A DNA stretch of 64,000 nt from Flavobacterium enshiense. GTDB taxonomy: Bacteria > Bacteroidota > Bacteroidia > Flavobacteriales > Flavobacteriaceae. Shown piece by piece: positions 1 to 8,971 of this stretch (its first letter is position 1; each line of letters starts with the position of its first letter). The notes beneath the pieces were generated by a model, which ran no database searches, had not been told where the DNA came from, and saw nothing but the letters and a program-made list of their open reading frames with translations. The position numbers and the translations under genes are program-made. The stretch covers positions 2,356,001 to 2,420,000 of the forward strand of contig NZ_CP090376.1 of NCBI RefSeq assembly GCF_022836875.1, written 5' to 3'.

Positions 1-92
1 TTTTCGTTATAGATTTTTTTGGTGTCATAATCACCTTTTGATAGACGGACACATTTTCCGTCGATTATATCAATAGCCGGTATAATTCTCAT
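1..92 (-). CDS. hisA: HisA, phosphoribosylformimino-5-aminoimidazole carboxamide ribotide isomerase (N-terminal part only)
   Basis: The first 30 codons of a gene that runs off the left edge. The start reads [20 protein letters not shown], the hallmark first strand of the HisA/HisF barrel, and the PAIDI(I)DGKCVRL form is typical of HisA. The enzyme isomerises ProFAR to PRFAR in histidine synthesis in the cytoplasm. It lies 7 bases downstream of hisH in the same operon. The catalytic aspartate near the N-terminus (the D of AIDIIDG) is present. Most of the protein is outside the window. Confidence 0.9.
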   Translation of the reverse strand, partial: MRIIPAIDIIDGKCVRLSKGDYDTKKIYNE

Positions 93-99
93 ATTAAAA

Positions 100-693
100 C
101 TAGATCTTAGAGTTTAGAAGAAGGAAGTTTTTTAAAATCTGTTCTCCTGCTTCTCCGCTTTTTTCGGGATGAAATTGAACGCCGTAGAAATTATCTTTCT
201 GCAAGGCAGTGGCATATTCAGATTCGTAATTCGATGTAGCAATGGCATTTTTACATTTCGGAGCATAAAAACTATGTACCAGATACATAAATTCATTTTC
301 TTTAATCCCTAGAAACAACTCTGAATGCAAATCATAAATGGTATTCCATCCCATTTGGGGTACTTTTACCGAATTTGAAAATCGTATAACATCAACATCA
401 AAAATTCCGAGTCCTTTAGTATTGCCTTCCTGCGAACTGTTGCACATTAACTGCATCCCCAAACAAATTCCCAAAACAGGTTGTTTTAAGGTTGGAATCA
501 AAACATCCAATCCGTTGTTTTTTAATTGATTCATTGCTGAACTCGCCTCTCCCACGCCGGGAAAAATCACGTTATCTGCTGATTTTATTTCGTTCCAATC
601 GTTGGTAAGAGTTCCCTGGAAACCTAACCGTTCAAGAGCAAACAATACACTTTGCACGTTTCCGGCACCATAATCAATAATGGATATTTTCAT
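100..693 (-). CDS. hisH: HisH, glutaminase subunit of imidazole glycerol phosphate synthase
   Basis: A 197-residue class I glutamine amidotransferase, the usual HisH length. It releases ammonia from glutamine and passes it to HisF, which makes imidazole glycerol phosphate and AICAR. The nucleophile sits in GICLGMQ (Cys77). The catalytic His/Glu pair is in QFHPEKSG (His175, Glu177), and the N-terminal DYGAGN motif is intact. The start ATG overlaps the hisB stop by 4 bases, suggesting translational coupling. The partner hisF is not in the window and presumably lies beyond hisA. Confidence 0.96.
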   Translation of the reverse strand: MKISIIDYGAGNVQSVLFALERLGFQGTLTNDWNEIKSADNVIFPGVGEASSAMNQLKNNGLDVLIPTLKQPVLGICLGMQLMCNSSQEGNTKGLGIFDVDVIRFSNSVKVPQMGWNTIYDLHSELFLGIKENEFMYLVHSFYAPKCKNAIATSNYESEYATALQKDNFYGVQFHPEKSGEAGEQILKNFLLLNSKI

Positions 694-1829
694 AATGTTC
701 CTTTTGTTGATGGTAAAATCATTTTTTCAACATCTCTTTTTACAGCTGCTTTTATGGCTTTGGCAAAAGCTTTGAAAATAGCTTCGATTTTATGGTGCTC
801 ATTGGTTCCTTCAGCTATGATATTCAGATTGGCTTTTGCTCCGTCTGTGAACGATTTAAAGAAGTGATAGAACATTTCCGTCGGCATTTGCCCAATCTTT
901 TCGCGTTTAAAATCGGCCTGCCAAACCAGCCAGTTTCTTCCTCCGAAATCAATACTTACCTGAGCCAGACAATCGTCCATAGGTAAACAAAAACCATAAC
1001 GTTCGATACCTAATTTATCTCCAAGAGCTTTTGCAAACACTTCACCCAATACGATAGCCGTATCTTCAATGGTATGGTGTTCATCTATTTTCAGGTCACC
1101 ATCTACCACAATATCTATATCGATTTGTCCGTGACGCGCAATTTGATCCAGCATATGATCGAAAAAAGGCAATCCTGTATTTATGTTACTTTTCCCGGTT
1201 CCGTCTAAATTTATCGTAATAATGATGTCAGTTTCATTGGTTTTTCGGGTGATGGTTGCCGAGCGTTCTTTTAATTTCAGGTATTCATAAATCGTTTTCC
1301 ATGAAGTGGTTGTGAGGGCAATAAACGAAGTCAATTCTTCTGCTGAAGATTCGATTTCATTTCCTCCTAAATTTTCCTCATTATTAATAAAAATTGCCTT
1401 GGAACCCAGGTTTTTGGCCAATTCAACATCTGTAATCCTGTCACCGATAACAAACGATTTTTCCAAATCATATTCAGGATTATCCAGATATTTAGTCAAC
1501 ATACCGGTTTTAGGTTTTCTGGTCGGTAAATTGTCTTCCAGAAAACTGCGATCTATGAATACTTCATCAAACACAATACCTTCATTTTCAAAAGATTTTA
1601 AAATAAAATCCTGTACAGGCCAAAAACTTTCTTCAGGATAACTTTCAGTCCCCAGTCCGTCCTGATTTGTCACCATAACAATTTCAAAATCCAGTTCCTT
1701 GGCTATTTTTGAAAGATATTGAAATACTTCGGGATAAAATTCAAGCTTAGATAAACTGTCAATCTGATAATCATTTGGTTCTAAAACTATAGTTCCATCT
1801 CTGTCTATAAATAAAACTTTTTTGGCCAT
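690..1829 (-). CDS. hisB: HisB, bifunctional histidinol-phosphatase / imidazoleglycerol-phosphate dehydratase
   Basis: A 379-residue two-domain enzyme for two histidine pathway steps. Residues 1 to about 165 are a HAD phosphatase with DxDGT (Asp9, Asp11) and a later [14 protein letters not shown] metal loop. Residues from about 190 to the end are the dehydratase, with [10 protein letters not shown], the metal-binding DEHHTIEDT and the second [19 protein letters not shown] motif. The fusion is common in gamma-proteobacteria and Bacteroidota. The start ATG overlaps the last base of the hisC stop codon. No defect seen. Confidence 0.96.
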   Translation of the reverse strand: MAKKVLFIDRDGTIVLEPNDYQIDSLSKLEFYPEVFQYLSKIAKELDFEIVMVTNQDGLGTESYPEESFWPVQDFILKSFENEGIVFDEVFIDRSFLEDNLPTRKPKTGMLTKYLDNPEYDLEKSFVIGDRITDVELAKNLGSKAIFINNEENLGGNEIESSAEELTSFIALTTTSWKTIYEYLKLKERSATITRKTNETDIIITINLDGTGKSNINTGLPFFDHMLDQIARHGQIDIDIVVDGDLKIDEHHTIEDTAIVLGEVFAKALGDKLGIERYGFCLPMDDCLAQVSIDFGGRNWLVWQADFKREKIGQMPTEMFYHFFKSFTDGAKANLNIIAEGTNEHHKIEAIFKAFAKAIKAAVKRDVEKMILPSTKGTL

Positions 1830-2863
1830 TACAATGTTTTTAGCGTGTTGATGAGATATTGATTTTCTTCAGCGGTGCCTACTGAAATACGCAGGCAATT
1901 TTCACAAAGAGGCTGATTACTTCGGTTACGGATTACAATTCCTTTTTCGAGTAACTGACTGTATCTTTTTTCAGCATCGTCGACTTTAATCAAAATAAAA
2001 TTAGCATCCGAAGGATATACATTTTGAATAAAATATACTTGAAGTAATTGTTTAAGTAAAATATTCTTTTCTCCTTTTATTAAAAGCAATTCTATTTCTA
2101 AATTATCGATTTCTCTAATGTTTTTTAATGCTTTTTCCTGAGACAAACTGTTCAGATTGTACGGAGGTTTTATTTTATTCAAAACCGATGTTATTTCTGC
2201 AGAAGCATATAAAATACCAATTCGTATTCCGGCTAAACCATAAGCTTTGGAAAGCGTTTGCGTGATGATTAAATTCGGATAATTGTTCAACTTTTTCAAC
2301 CAACTTTCCCTTTCTGAAAAATCGATATACGCTTCATCCAAAACCACTAACCCATTGAAATTCTTTAATAAAGTTACGACACTTTCATTGGAAAAGGAAT
2401 TCCCGGTCGGGTTGTTTGGAGAACACATAAAAATCATTTTCGTATTTGCGTCTACACTTTTTAAAATGAGATTGATTTGCGGCTGAAAGTCGGTCGATAA
2501 AAGCACTTCCCTATTTTCCACCGCATTTAAGTCTGCCAAAACACCATACATTCCGTAAGTCGGCGGAAGTGTAATTACATTATCACGATTAGGTTCGCAG
2601 AAAGCTCGAAACAACAAATCCAATACTTCATCGCTTCCGTTTCCTAAGACAATCTGATTTGTATTTACCTTCTTTTGTTTGGCCAGAGCCTCCTTAACAG
2701 CACGCTGTTGTGGATCCGGATAACGATTTACTCCATTTTCGAACGGATTTTCATTGGCATCCAGAAAAATCATCTGCTGGTTGAAATCCTTGAATTCATC
2801 CCTTGCCGAAGAATAAGGCTTCATTGCCTTAATATTGGTTCGTACTAGTTTCTCCAACTCCAT
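1829..2863 (-). CDS. hisC: HisC, histidinol-phosphate aminotransferase
   Basis: A 344-residue fold type I PLP aminotransferase that converts imidazole acetol phosphate to histidinol phosphate with glutamate as donor. Visible motifs are the PNNPTGN substrate loop (about residue 149), LDEAYIDF with the PLP-pairing aspartate, [14 protein letters not shown] with the Schiff-base lysine (Lys206), and the late RISVGT arginine region. The first codons overlap the 3' end of hisD by 35 bases in another frame. That is a rather long overlap, but the MELEKLVR start fits the family. Confidence 0.95.
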   Translation of the reverse strand: MELEKLVRTNIKAMKPYSSARDEFKDFNQQMIFLDANENPFENGVNRYPDPQQRAVKEALAKQKKVNTNQIVLGNGSDEVLDLLFRAFCEPNRDNVITLPPTYGMYGVLADLNAVENREVLLSTDFQPQINLILKSVDANTKMIFMCSPNNPTGNSFSNESVVTLLKNFNGLVVLDEAYIDFSERESWLKKLNNYPNLIITQTLSKAYGLAGIRIGILYASAEITSVLNKIKPPYNLNSLSQEKALKNIREIDNLEIELLLIKGEKNILLKQLLQVYFIQNVYPSDANFILIKVDDAEKRYSQLLEKGIVIRNRSNQPLCENCLRISVGTAEENQYLINTLKTL

Positions 2864-4154
2864 TTTTTATTTTTTTTAAGTTATTAAGACGCAGCGTTAC
2901 GGCATTTTTGTGAGCCTGTAAACCTTCAGCTTCAGCCATGATTTCAATTGTTTTTCCTATATTTTGAATTCCTTTTTCTGTAATCTTCTGAAACGTCATC
3001 GATTTTAAGAAACTATCCAGATTCACTCCGCTGTAGTTTTTCGCATAACCATTTGTAGGCAGCGTGTGATTCGTTCCCGATGCATAATCACCGGCACTTT
3101 CAGGAGTATAATTTCCGATGAACACTGAGCCCGCATTTTCGATTCCGTCAATATAAAATTGTTCATTTGCCGCAGCTATAATGAAATGTTCCGGCGCATA
3201 CTCATTAATAAAATCCAAAGCCTCTTTATCGTTTTCAAAGCAGATTAACTTCGAATTTTTTATTGCTTTTTCGGCAATTTCCTTTCTCGGAAGGTTTTCC
3301 AGTTGTTTTTCGACTTCCACACCCACTTCAGAAAGCATTTTTTTGGAAGTCGTAACCAATACAACCTGACTGTCAGTTCCGTGTTCCGCCTGACTTAACA
3401 AATCGGATGCTACAAATTTGGCATTGGCTGTATCATCGGCAACCACCAACAACTCTGAAGGCCCTGCAGGCATATCTATAGCCACACCAAATTTTGTTGC
3501 GACTTGCTTTGCCACTGTTACAAATTGATTTCCCGGACCAAATATTTTATAAACTTTCGGAATTGATTTTGTGCCAAATGTCATTCCAGCAATTGCCTGT
3601 ATCCCTCCTACTTTTCTAATTTGAGTGATCCCGCATAAATAAGCTGTAAACAAAATGGCCGGATTGATTTTTCCGTCTTTATCAGGTGGTGTACAAAGAA
3701 TAATTTCTTTACATCCTGCAATTTGTGAAGGAACTGCAAGCATTAATACCGTTGAAAACAAAGGCGCCGAACCTCCCGGGACATAGAGTCCGATTTTTTG
3801 AATCGGTCTTTTTTCCATCCAACAAGTAACGCCTTCTGTAGTATCGATTTTAACCGGTTTGGACAATTGAGCCCTGTGAAAAGCTTCGATATTTGATTTT
3901 GCAGTTTGTATTGCTGTTTTTAAATCTTGCGGGACTTTTACAATGGCTTCCTGAATTTCAGTTTTAGAAACACTTAATTCGTCAATTGAAATTCCATCGA
4001 AAAAAGAAGTGTATTTACTTATTGCTTCATCTCCTTTTTTTCTTACCTCTTTAAAAATTCCCATTACAGTTTCTTCTATGGATTCAAAACTTTGCGCTGG
4101 TCGTTGTGAAATCGCTGTCCATTCGGACACGTTTGGGTTTAGTATTATATTCAT
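2829..4154 (-). CDS. hisD: HisD, histidinol dehydrogenase
   Basis: A roughly 441-residue enzyme that oxidises histidinol to histidine with two NAD and zinc. Motifs are PGGSAPLFSTVLM, the FGPGNQFVTVAK glycine loop, SQAEHGTDSQ (zinc-ligand region), EYAPEHF (catalytic Glu/His) and the C-terminal GTNHTLPT region. The longest frame opens at 4169, but the ATG at 4154 (MNIILNPN) matches the usual start better; both are in frame. It overlaps hisC by 35 bases and follows hisG after about 40 bases. Confidence 0.95.
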   Translation of the reverse strand: MNIILNPNVSEWTAISQRPAQSFESIEETVMGIFKEVRKKGDEAISKYTSFFDGISIDELSVSKTEIQEAIVKVPQDLKTAIQTAKSNIEAFHRAQLSKPVKIDTTEGVTCWMEKRPIQKIGLYVPGGSAPLFSTVLMLAVPSQIAGCKEIILCTPPDKDGKINPAILFTAYLCGITQIRKVGGIQAIAGMTFGTKSIPKVYKIFGPGNQFVTVAKQVATKFGVAIDMPAGPSELLVVADDTANAKFVASDLLSQAEHGTDSQVVLVTTSKKMLSEVGVEVEKQLENLPRKEIAEKAIKNSKLICFENDKEALDFINEYAPEHFIIAAANEQFYIDGIENAGSVFIGNYTPESAGDYASGTNHTLPTNGYAKNYSGVNLDSFLKSMTFQKITEKGIQNIGKTIEIMAEAEGLQAHKNAVTLRLNNLKKIKNGVGETSTNQY

Positions 4155-4194
4155 CTTTAATTTTTTCATTTATGTCTAATTCTTTTCTCTCTTT

Positions 4195-5052
4195 TTAAAG
4201 TACCATTTTTTCTATCGGACAAACCAAAATTCCTTCGGCACCAGCTTCTTTCAGCTGGTCGATGACGTCCCAAAACTGTTCTTCATTGATGACAGAATGC
4301 AGGCTGCTCCAGTCTTTTTCTGCTAAGGGCAAGACAGTTGCGCTTTTTAAAACTGGCAGGATCGAGCTAATCGTCTCAATCTTATCATTAGGAACATTCA
4401 TTAAAATGTATTTTGATTTTCGGGATTTTAAAACCGATTGAATTCTGAAAATAAATTTGTCCAAAATCTCTTTTTTTTCAGCTGAAAGCTTGGGTGAAAC
4501 AGCTATTACGGCTTCACTTTTAAGGATAACAGCCACTTCTTTAAGGTTGTTTTTGAAAAGAGTATTCCCTGTGGAAACTATGTCGACGATAGCATCCGAC
4601 AATCCGATATTTGGAGCTATTTCCACCGATCCCGATATTTCGTGTAATTCTACCGAGATGTTTTTGGAATTGAAGTAATTTAAAACCGTGTTGGGATAAG
4701 AAGTCGCGATACGCAAACCATTCAAATCGGAAATTTCATTGAATTTGAATGATTCCGGAACCGCTACAGATACGCGGCATTTTGAAAAACCAAGACGTTC
4801 TGCGATTTCAATAGCAGCACCTTTTTCCACCAATAAATTATCTCCAACGATGGCGATATCCGCGACACCATCCATAAGGTATTGCGGAATATCTGAATTG
4901 CGAAGGAATAAAATTTCAAGAGGAAAGTTTGATGCAGCTGCTTTAAGCTGATCGTTTCCGTTTTCTACGGATATACCGCAATCGTTGAGGATTTTTAGGC
5001 TGTCTTCATTAAGACGTCCTGATTTTTGAATTGCAATTTTTAATGTACTCAT
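4195..5052 (-). CDS. hisG: HisG, ATP phosphoribosyltransferase (long form)
   Basis: A 285-residue first enzyme of histidine synthesis, condensing ATP and PRPP. The GVADIAIVGDN segment and the PRPP loop DIVSTGNTL are present. The length and the extra 75 or so C-terminal residues mark the long form, which carries an ACT-like allosteric domain that normally binds histidine, so no HisZ is needed. It is the first structural gene of the operon, downstream of the His-codon leader and terminator. Expression is therefore likely controlled both by attenuation and by product inhibition. Confidence 0.96.
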   Translation of the reverse strand: MSTLKIAIQKSGRLNEDSLKILNDCGISVENGNDQLKAAASNFPLEILFLRNSDIPQYLMDGVADIAIVGDNLLVEKGAAIEIAERLGFSKCRVSVAVPESFKFNEISDLNGLRIATSYPNTVLNYFNSKNISVELHEISGSVEIAPNIGLSDAIVDIVSTGNTLFKNNLKEVAVILKSEAVIAVSPKLSAEKKEILDKFIFRIQSVLKSRKSKYILMNVPNDKIETISSILPVLKSATVLPLAEKDWSSLHSVINEEQFWDVIDQLKEAGAEGILVCPIEKMVL

Positions 5053-5104
5053 TGTTTTTCTGTTGGGAAATTATGTCTGAGTACAACGAAATGAGTGCAA
5101 ATAA

Positions 5105-5135
5105 AAAACCCGTTTGATGTACTCAAACGGGTTTT
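5105..5135 (-). terminator. Intrinsic terminator of the his attenuator
   Basis: A 13-bp perfect inverted repeat (5105-5117 with 5123-5135) has a 5-base loop. On the minus strand it reads AAAACCCGTTTGA / TCAAACGGGTTTT followed by a run of T. It lies between the His-rich leader peptide and hisG, the position of an attenuator terminator. No competing antiterminator was worked out. Confidence 0.85.
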
Positions 5136-5165
5136 AAAAATATATGATTTATACACATACCATTA

Positions 5166-5219
5166 TCACTTCGCTTGAGCGGAGAAATAATGATGATGAT
5201 GTAGTTGGTTTAAAAACAT
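5166..5219 (-). CDS. hisL: His operon leader peptide (17 codons, four consecutive His codons)
   Basis: A short minus-strand frame encodes MFLNQLHHHHYFSAQAK followed by TGA. Four adjacent CAT codons sit in the middle, followed by Tyr and Phe. It starts about 14 bases after the predicted transcription start and ends about 30 bases before the terminator hairpin in front of hisG. This is the classic layout of ribosome-mediated attenuation: stalling at His codons when charged tRNA-His is scarce should prevent the terminator from forming. The symbol hisL is used by analogy to enterobacteria; the peptide sequence itself is not homologous. Confidence 0.85.
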   Translation of the reverse strand: MFLNQLHHHHYFSAQAK

Positions 5220-5239
5220 TTTCTTTTGTTTTGATACTG

Positions 5240-5272
5240 CAAATTTAAAGTCATTATTTTTATAAAAACAAA
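5240..5272 (-). promoter_or_regulatory. Promoter of the his operon
   Basis: On the minus strand a TTTG (5269-5272) and a TAAATTTG (5240-5247) are separated by 21 bases. This fits the Bacteroidota -33/-7 consensus. Transcription would start near 5233, just upstream of the leader peptide. Confidence 0.75.
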
Positions 5273-5295
5273 TAAATTTAAAAAAAATATGCTTT

Positions 5296-5799
5296 TTAGT
5301 GATTTTTTTCGTGGTGTTCGTCGCCGAATTCCTGAGCAGAATCTGCGTTTCCGCTTACATTTTCACGGATTTCTGTATGACGGATTTCACCTCCGGTAGT
5401 CCCTGTTTTTTGCGCTAAAAATACACCACCAGCAGCAATTACGATTGCGAAATAAGTAATCATATTGGCCTTAGCATGCTTTTTAATATTCAAAAACAAA
5501 CCTAATAATGAAACCGCTCCCAAAGCATACAGAACTAGGGCAAGTTTTTCGGCAATTTCTTCGTGTTCGTGAATTATTTCATGGGTTACGGATGGAAGTT
5601 TTTCTGCAAGCTCTTCCGCTCCTTCTCCGGTATTCATGCTGGCGAACCCAAAAATGGCTGCAACAACAAATAAAATATAAGCCGTATTTTTAACGGCATC
5701 ATTTTTATAAATCAATCCTGCAATTAAGATTCCGAGGCCGAAAATGGTTCCGATAATTGGAAAATGATTTACCAACATGTGTAAATGAGCGTCGTTCAT
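5296..5799 (-). CDS. Uncharacterised four-helix membrane protein (DUF2231-like)
   Basis: A 167-residue protein with about four hydrophobic segments (roughly residues 12-30, 38-54, 85-104 and 112-130) and a charged, His-rich tail ending HHEKNH. The start MNDAHLHMLVNHFPIIG, with histidines before an FPI segment, resembles DUF2231-type proteins, but this is a motif impression only. It lies between the his promoter and the metal-efflux adaptor gene, about 200 bases downstream of the latter on the same strand. A link to metal handling is therefore possible but unproven. Confidence 0.7.
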   Translation of the reverse strand: MNDAHLHMLVNHFPIIGTIFGLGILIAGLIYKNDAVKNTAYILFVVAAIFGFASMNTGEGAEELAEKLPSVTHEIIHEHEEIAEKLALVLYALGAVSLLGLFLNIKKHAKANMITYFAIVIAAGGVFLAQKTGTTGGEIRHTEIRENVSGNADSAQEFGDEHHEKNH

Positions 5800-6000
5800 A
5801 GTAAATGGTTTAAAATAGGTTTGGTTAACTTTAATTCATTCCGATAATGGAAAATCAAATATATTGTATTTTTTCGATCCAAAATACATAAAGAACATAA
5901 CGGAATTACGGTATCCAAAGAAAAAATATAATTTGGGTACGTAACCTGCTCTTCGACTCCGTATTTTTCCGATCTGAATTATAATATAAATAATTGATAG

Positions 6001-7119
6001 TTAATTAGCTACATCGAAAACTCCTTTCGTAAGCAGTTTTGAATCGGAATTGATTTTACTGTTCGGAATAATTTCAACAAATTTTTCAGATTTTTCACCG
6101 GTTTCCACTCCAACCTTTTTAAATGAATAGGTGTTTTGGTCATTATTCTCCAATAAAAGGACGAAATTCTTATTGTCTTCCGTAACCAAAGCCTCAGACG
6201 GTATGGCTAATCCTTTTTTTGAATTTACAATAATCTGAGCTTCGACGAACATTCCGGTGAGCAGTTTTTGTTTTACGTCATCAGATAAATGTCCATGAAC
6301 ATTAATGGTCCGGTCTTTCCCTTCGATAGACTTTCCAACCAAATGAACCTGAGCGTCATAGATGTCTTTTGTGGCTTCCGGTACCGTAAATTTAATGGAT
6401 TGACCTTCTTTTATCTTCAGTATATCTTTTTCAAAAACAGCCAATTCCAAATGCAAATGGTCGGTTTGAACGATTTCTAAAATTACATCCGATGGTGCTA
6501 TAAACATTCCCTTATTTACATTCATAACCACAACATCTCCCGAAATCGGAGCGTAAATCGTGATTGTCGACGTTAATTTTCCACGTTCCACATTTGTCGG
6601 ATTAATATTCAGCAATAACAGTTTTTCTCTTAATCCGTTGTACATGGCTTTGGTTTTGCGATAGTCACTTTCCGCCTTCAGATAGTTTTTCTGGGAAGAG
6701 ATTTTTTCGTTGTACAACGTTTTTTGTCTTTCATATTCCGATTTCAGATAATTGATCTGCTCAGCTACTTCGAGATAATCTTTCTGCAGGTCAATAAAAT
6801 CGGTATTTTCCAGTGTTACCAATGCTTGTCCTTTGGACACCCTATCGCCAACCAATAACGTAGTTGATTTTACGTATCCGCCCAAAAAAGTGGTTACTTT
6901 CGCTCTGTTCTGAGGTGGAACATCAATTTCTCCGGATGCTTTAACAGTAACGTTAAAATCCTGTTCCGTGGGGTTGGAAATTTCCATTCCTCCCGATTGA
7001 AACTGTTCTTTCGTTATCGAAATTAAGCCGTTATTCCCATTTTCCTGCGGAGTATTTTCCTCTTTTTTACAGGAAATCAATACGAAAACCGCGAGTAGTG
7101 TCAATATGTGTTTTTTCAT
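6001..7119 (-). CDS. CzcB/CusB-type periplasmic adaptor of an RND metal-efflux pump
   Basis: About 372 residues from the ATG at 7119. An upstream in-frame start at 7182 would overlap the preceding gene and displace the signal peptide. The N-terminus is a lipoprotein signal (MKKHILTLLAVFVLISC, lipobox cysteine at about residue 17). It is followed by a barrel-sandwich half, a coiled-coil hairpin (roughly residues 90-165, rich in Lys/Glu/Tyr), the second half (ITIYAPISGDVVVMNVNKG) and a beta-barrel. The protein bridges the inner-membrane pump and the outer-membrane channel encoded upstream. The gene starts 10 bases after the stop of the fused pump/channel gene. Confidence 0.9.
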   Translation of the reverse strand: MKKHILTLLAVFVLISCKKEENTPQENGNNGLISITKEQFQSGGMEISNPTEQDFNVTVKASGEIDVPPQNRAKVTTFLGGYVKSTTLLVGDRVSKGQALVTLENTDFIDLQKDYLEVAEQINYLKSEYERQKTLYNEKISSQKNYLKAESDYRKTKAMYNGLREKLLLLNINPTNVERGKLTSTITIYAPISGDVVVMNVNKGMFIAPSDVILEIVQTDHLHLELAVFEKDILKIKEGQSIKFTVPEATKDIYDAQVHLVGKSIEGKDRTINVHGHLSDDVKQKLLTGMFVEAQIIVNSKKGLAIPSEALVTEDNKNFVLLLENNDQNTYSFKKVGVETGEKSEKFVEIIPNSKINSDSKLLTKGVFDVAN

Positions 7120-7129
7120 TGGTAACCGA

Positions 7130-8962
7130 TTAAAAATTAAGGTATTGAATATCCAGTTGGGTTTTGTTGAATTGTAAAACACTATTCAGGTATTCAACTT
7201 GTATTGTTGTTGCGTTTTCCAGACTCAGTATGTACTGAAAGAAATCGATTTCGCCTTGTTTGTAGCTCATGGTTCCTACTTTTACGATTTCTTCCGATAA
7301 TTTTTTGCCGTACTGATTGTAATAATTGATGGCTTCCTCATGTTTTTTCAATTCATTGGTTTTCTGACTGATGTATTTTTCAATTCTGACTACTTCGTTT
7401 TGTCTTTGTTGTTCCCAACTCTGCAATTCCAGTTCGGCCACTTTTGACTTTGCAACTGTACCCGAAAATAAAACAGGTATGGCCACACCTACCTGAAATC
7501 CATACAGCGATTGCGATAAACCGCTGTTTCTGCCCTGAAAATATTCAAAGTTTAAATCGGGAAGCCAGTTCTGTTTCTGGAGAGCCAGATTATTTTCATG
7601 TATTTTGGTAATATTTTCAAAATAAGAAGTATAAAGTTCTTTATTTGAATCCATACTTGATGCCTGAAGCGGTGTTATTATATTATTTCTGATGATGATG
7701 GCCTCATCCGATTGCAATAAAGACTGCAGCAGTTCGTAATTCGATTTCTTTTCTTTATCAATCTGGGAAAGCGTGGTTTTTATTTGTCGGAATTTAGCCT
7801 GAGCAGTAATTTTTTCAAGATAGTTGGTTTCCCCCAATTCAAATTTCCTGTTGCTGGCGTTAGAGAAATTTTCATACAAACTATCGAGATAGTGATACAG
7901 TTTTTCCTGATGCTGCAGAAATACGATTTCATTATAGACCGTGCTGATGCCATGAGCCAGTTTGTTTTTCTGAATCTCAAAACCCGATTGTTTTGTCGCG
8001 TATTCCGATTTGTAAAGTTTCTTCTGAGCCCCATAAACCGTAGGAAAAGAAAAATTTTGTTGTATTCCAAAAACCTTTAACGGTACATTATTCACAGCCA
8101 GATTGTTTTCATCATAACTGTAATACAAATTAGTTTTATCAAAGGTGAAAGCCGATTTAATATTGGCTTTAGCCTTGTCAACCTGCAATTGTCCGGCTTG
8201 AATCCCTTTATTATTCGCTATTGCTTTTAAAAGTAAACTGTCTAATTCGTGAGTGGGATTTTGAGAAAAAGCAAAAGATGTGCTTAGCAAAAGTAAAATA
8301 ACTGAAAGCTTTCCGTTGTGCTTTTTACTACGTATTGTTTTTTTAAATTTCTTAGTATCAAACACCTTGAACAACACAGGCAAAACAATCATGGTTAATA
8401 ACGTTGCAGTAAACAAGCCTCCGATGACTACAGTGGCTAAAGGACGTTGTACCTCCGCTCCTGCTGAAGATGAAATCGCCATGGGAAGAAAACCCAATGC
8501 TGCGGCTGAAGCCGTTAATAAAACAGGACGCAGACGGTCCGAGGTTCCTTTTAAGATTAATTCGTTCATATCTTCAATCCCTTCATGTTTCAATTCTTTA
8601 AAATGTTCAATCAATACGATTCCGTTTAGAACGGCAATACCGAAAAGTGCAATGAATCCAACTCCTGCTGATATACTGAACGGCAAATCGCGCATCCATA
8701 GAAATAAAATACCGCCCACGGCCGAAAGCGGAATGGCGGAATACACCAACAAAGCTTCTTTTACAGACCCGAACGCAAAGTACAACATGATAAATATCAA
8801 CACCAATGCAATCGGAACAGCAATCATTAGGCGTACTTTGGCACTTTGAAGATTTTCAAACTGTCCGCCGTATGTTACATGATAACCGGAAGGCAGTTTG
8901 ATTTTAGTTTCTATAATACGCTGAACATCATCAACTACGCTTTGCAAATCACGGTTTCTCAC
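7130..8962 (-). CDS. C-terminal part of CzcA-type RND pump fused to a TolC-like outer-membrane factor (downstream of an in-frame stop)
   Basis: This 610-codon frame continues the CzcA frame after a TGA at 8969-8971. Residues 1 to about 205 hold the last periplasmic stretch and the final transmembrane helices of an RND pump (PIALVLIFIMLYFAFGS, GFIALFGIAVLNGIVLIEH). Then comes a signal-peptide-like segment (LSVILLLLSTSFAFSQ, residues 219-234). From there to the end is an outer-membrane-factor region with long amphipathic helices. CzcA-OMF fusions of about 1,440 residues are known in Bacteroidota. The nominal GTG start at 8962 is just the first start codon after the stop and is unlikely to be used. 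The piece would be made only by readthrough, or the gene is broken. Confidence 0.85.
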   Translation of the reverse strand: MRNRDLQSVVDDVQRIIETKIKLPSGYHVTYGGQFENLQSAKVRLMIAVPIALVLIFIMLYFAFGSVKEALLVYSAIPLSAVGGILFLWMRDLPFSISAGVGFIALFGIAVLNGIVLIEHFKELKHEGIEDMNELILKGTSDRLRPVLLTASAAALGFLPMAISSSAGAEVQRPLATVVIGGLFTATLLTMIVLPVLFKVFDTKKFKKTIRSKKHNGKLSVILLLLSTSFAFSQNPTHELDSLLLKAIANNKGIQAGQLQVDKAKANIKSAFTFDKTNLYYSYDENNLAVNNVPLKVFGIQQNFSFPTVYGAQKKLYKSEYATKQSGFEIQKNKLAHGISTVYNEIVFLQHQEKLYHYLDSLYENFSNASNRKFELGETNYLEKITAQAKFRQIKTTLSQIDKEKKSNYELLQSLLQSDEAIIIRNNIITPLQASSMDSNKELYTSYFENITKIHENNLALQKQNWLPDLNFEYFQGRNSGLSQSLYGFQVGVAIPVLFSGTVAKSKVAELELQSWEQQRQNEVVRIEKYISQKTNELKKHEEAINYYNQYGKKLSEEIVKVGTMSYKQGEIDFFQYILSLENATTIQVEYLNSVLQFNKTQLDIQYLNF

Positions 8963-8968
8963 GTTAAT

Positions 8969-8971
8969 TCA
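8969..8971 (-). other. In-frame TGA interrupting the czcA-OMF gene
   Basis: Both flanking reading frames are the same frame. The minus strand reads ...RRRIVV, TGA, INVRNRDLQ. CzcA proteins usually have glycine here (RRIVVGxNVRNRD), and GGA to TGA is a single base change. It could be a nonsense mutation or a sequencing error. Confidence 0.9.

Noticed and set aside
8280..8849. Long antisense frame within the pump gene
   Set aside because: It is the reverse-frame shadow of a conserved RND membrane region and has no features of its own.
8969..8971. UGA recoded as an amino acid (Gly or selenocysteine)
   Set aside because: Other genes in the window end normally at TGA, no SECIS-like reason was seen, and Gly recoding is known only in unrelated lineages.
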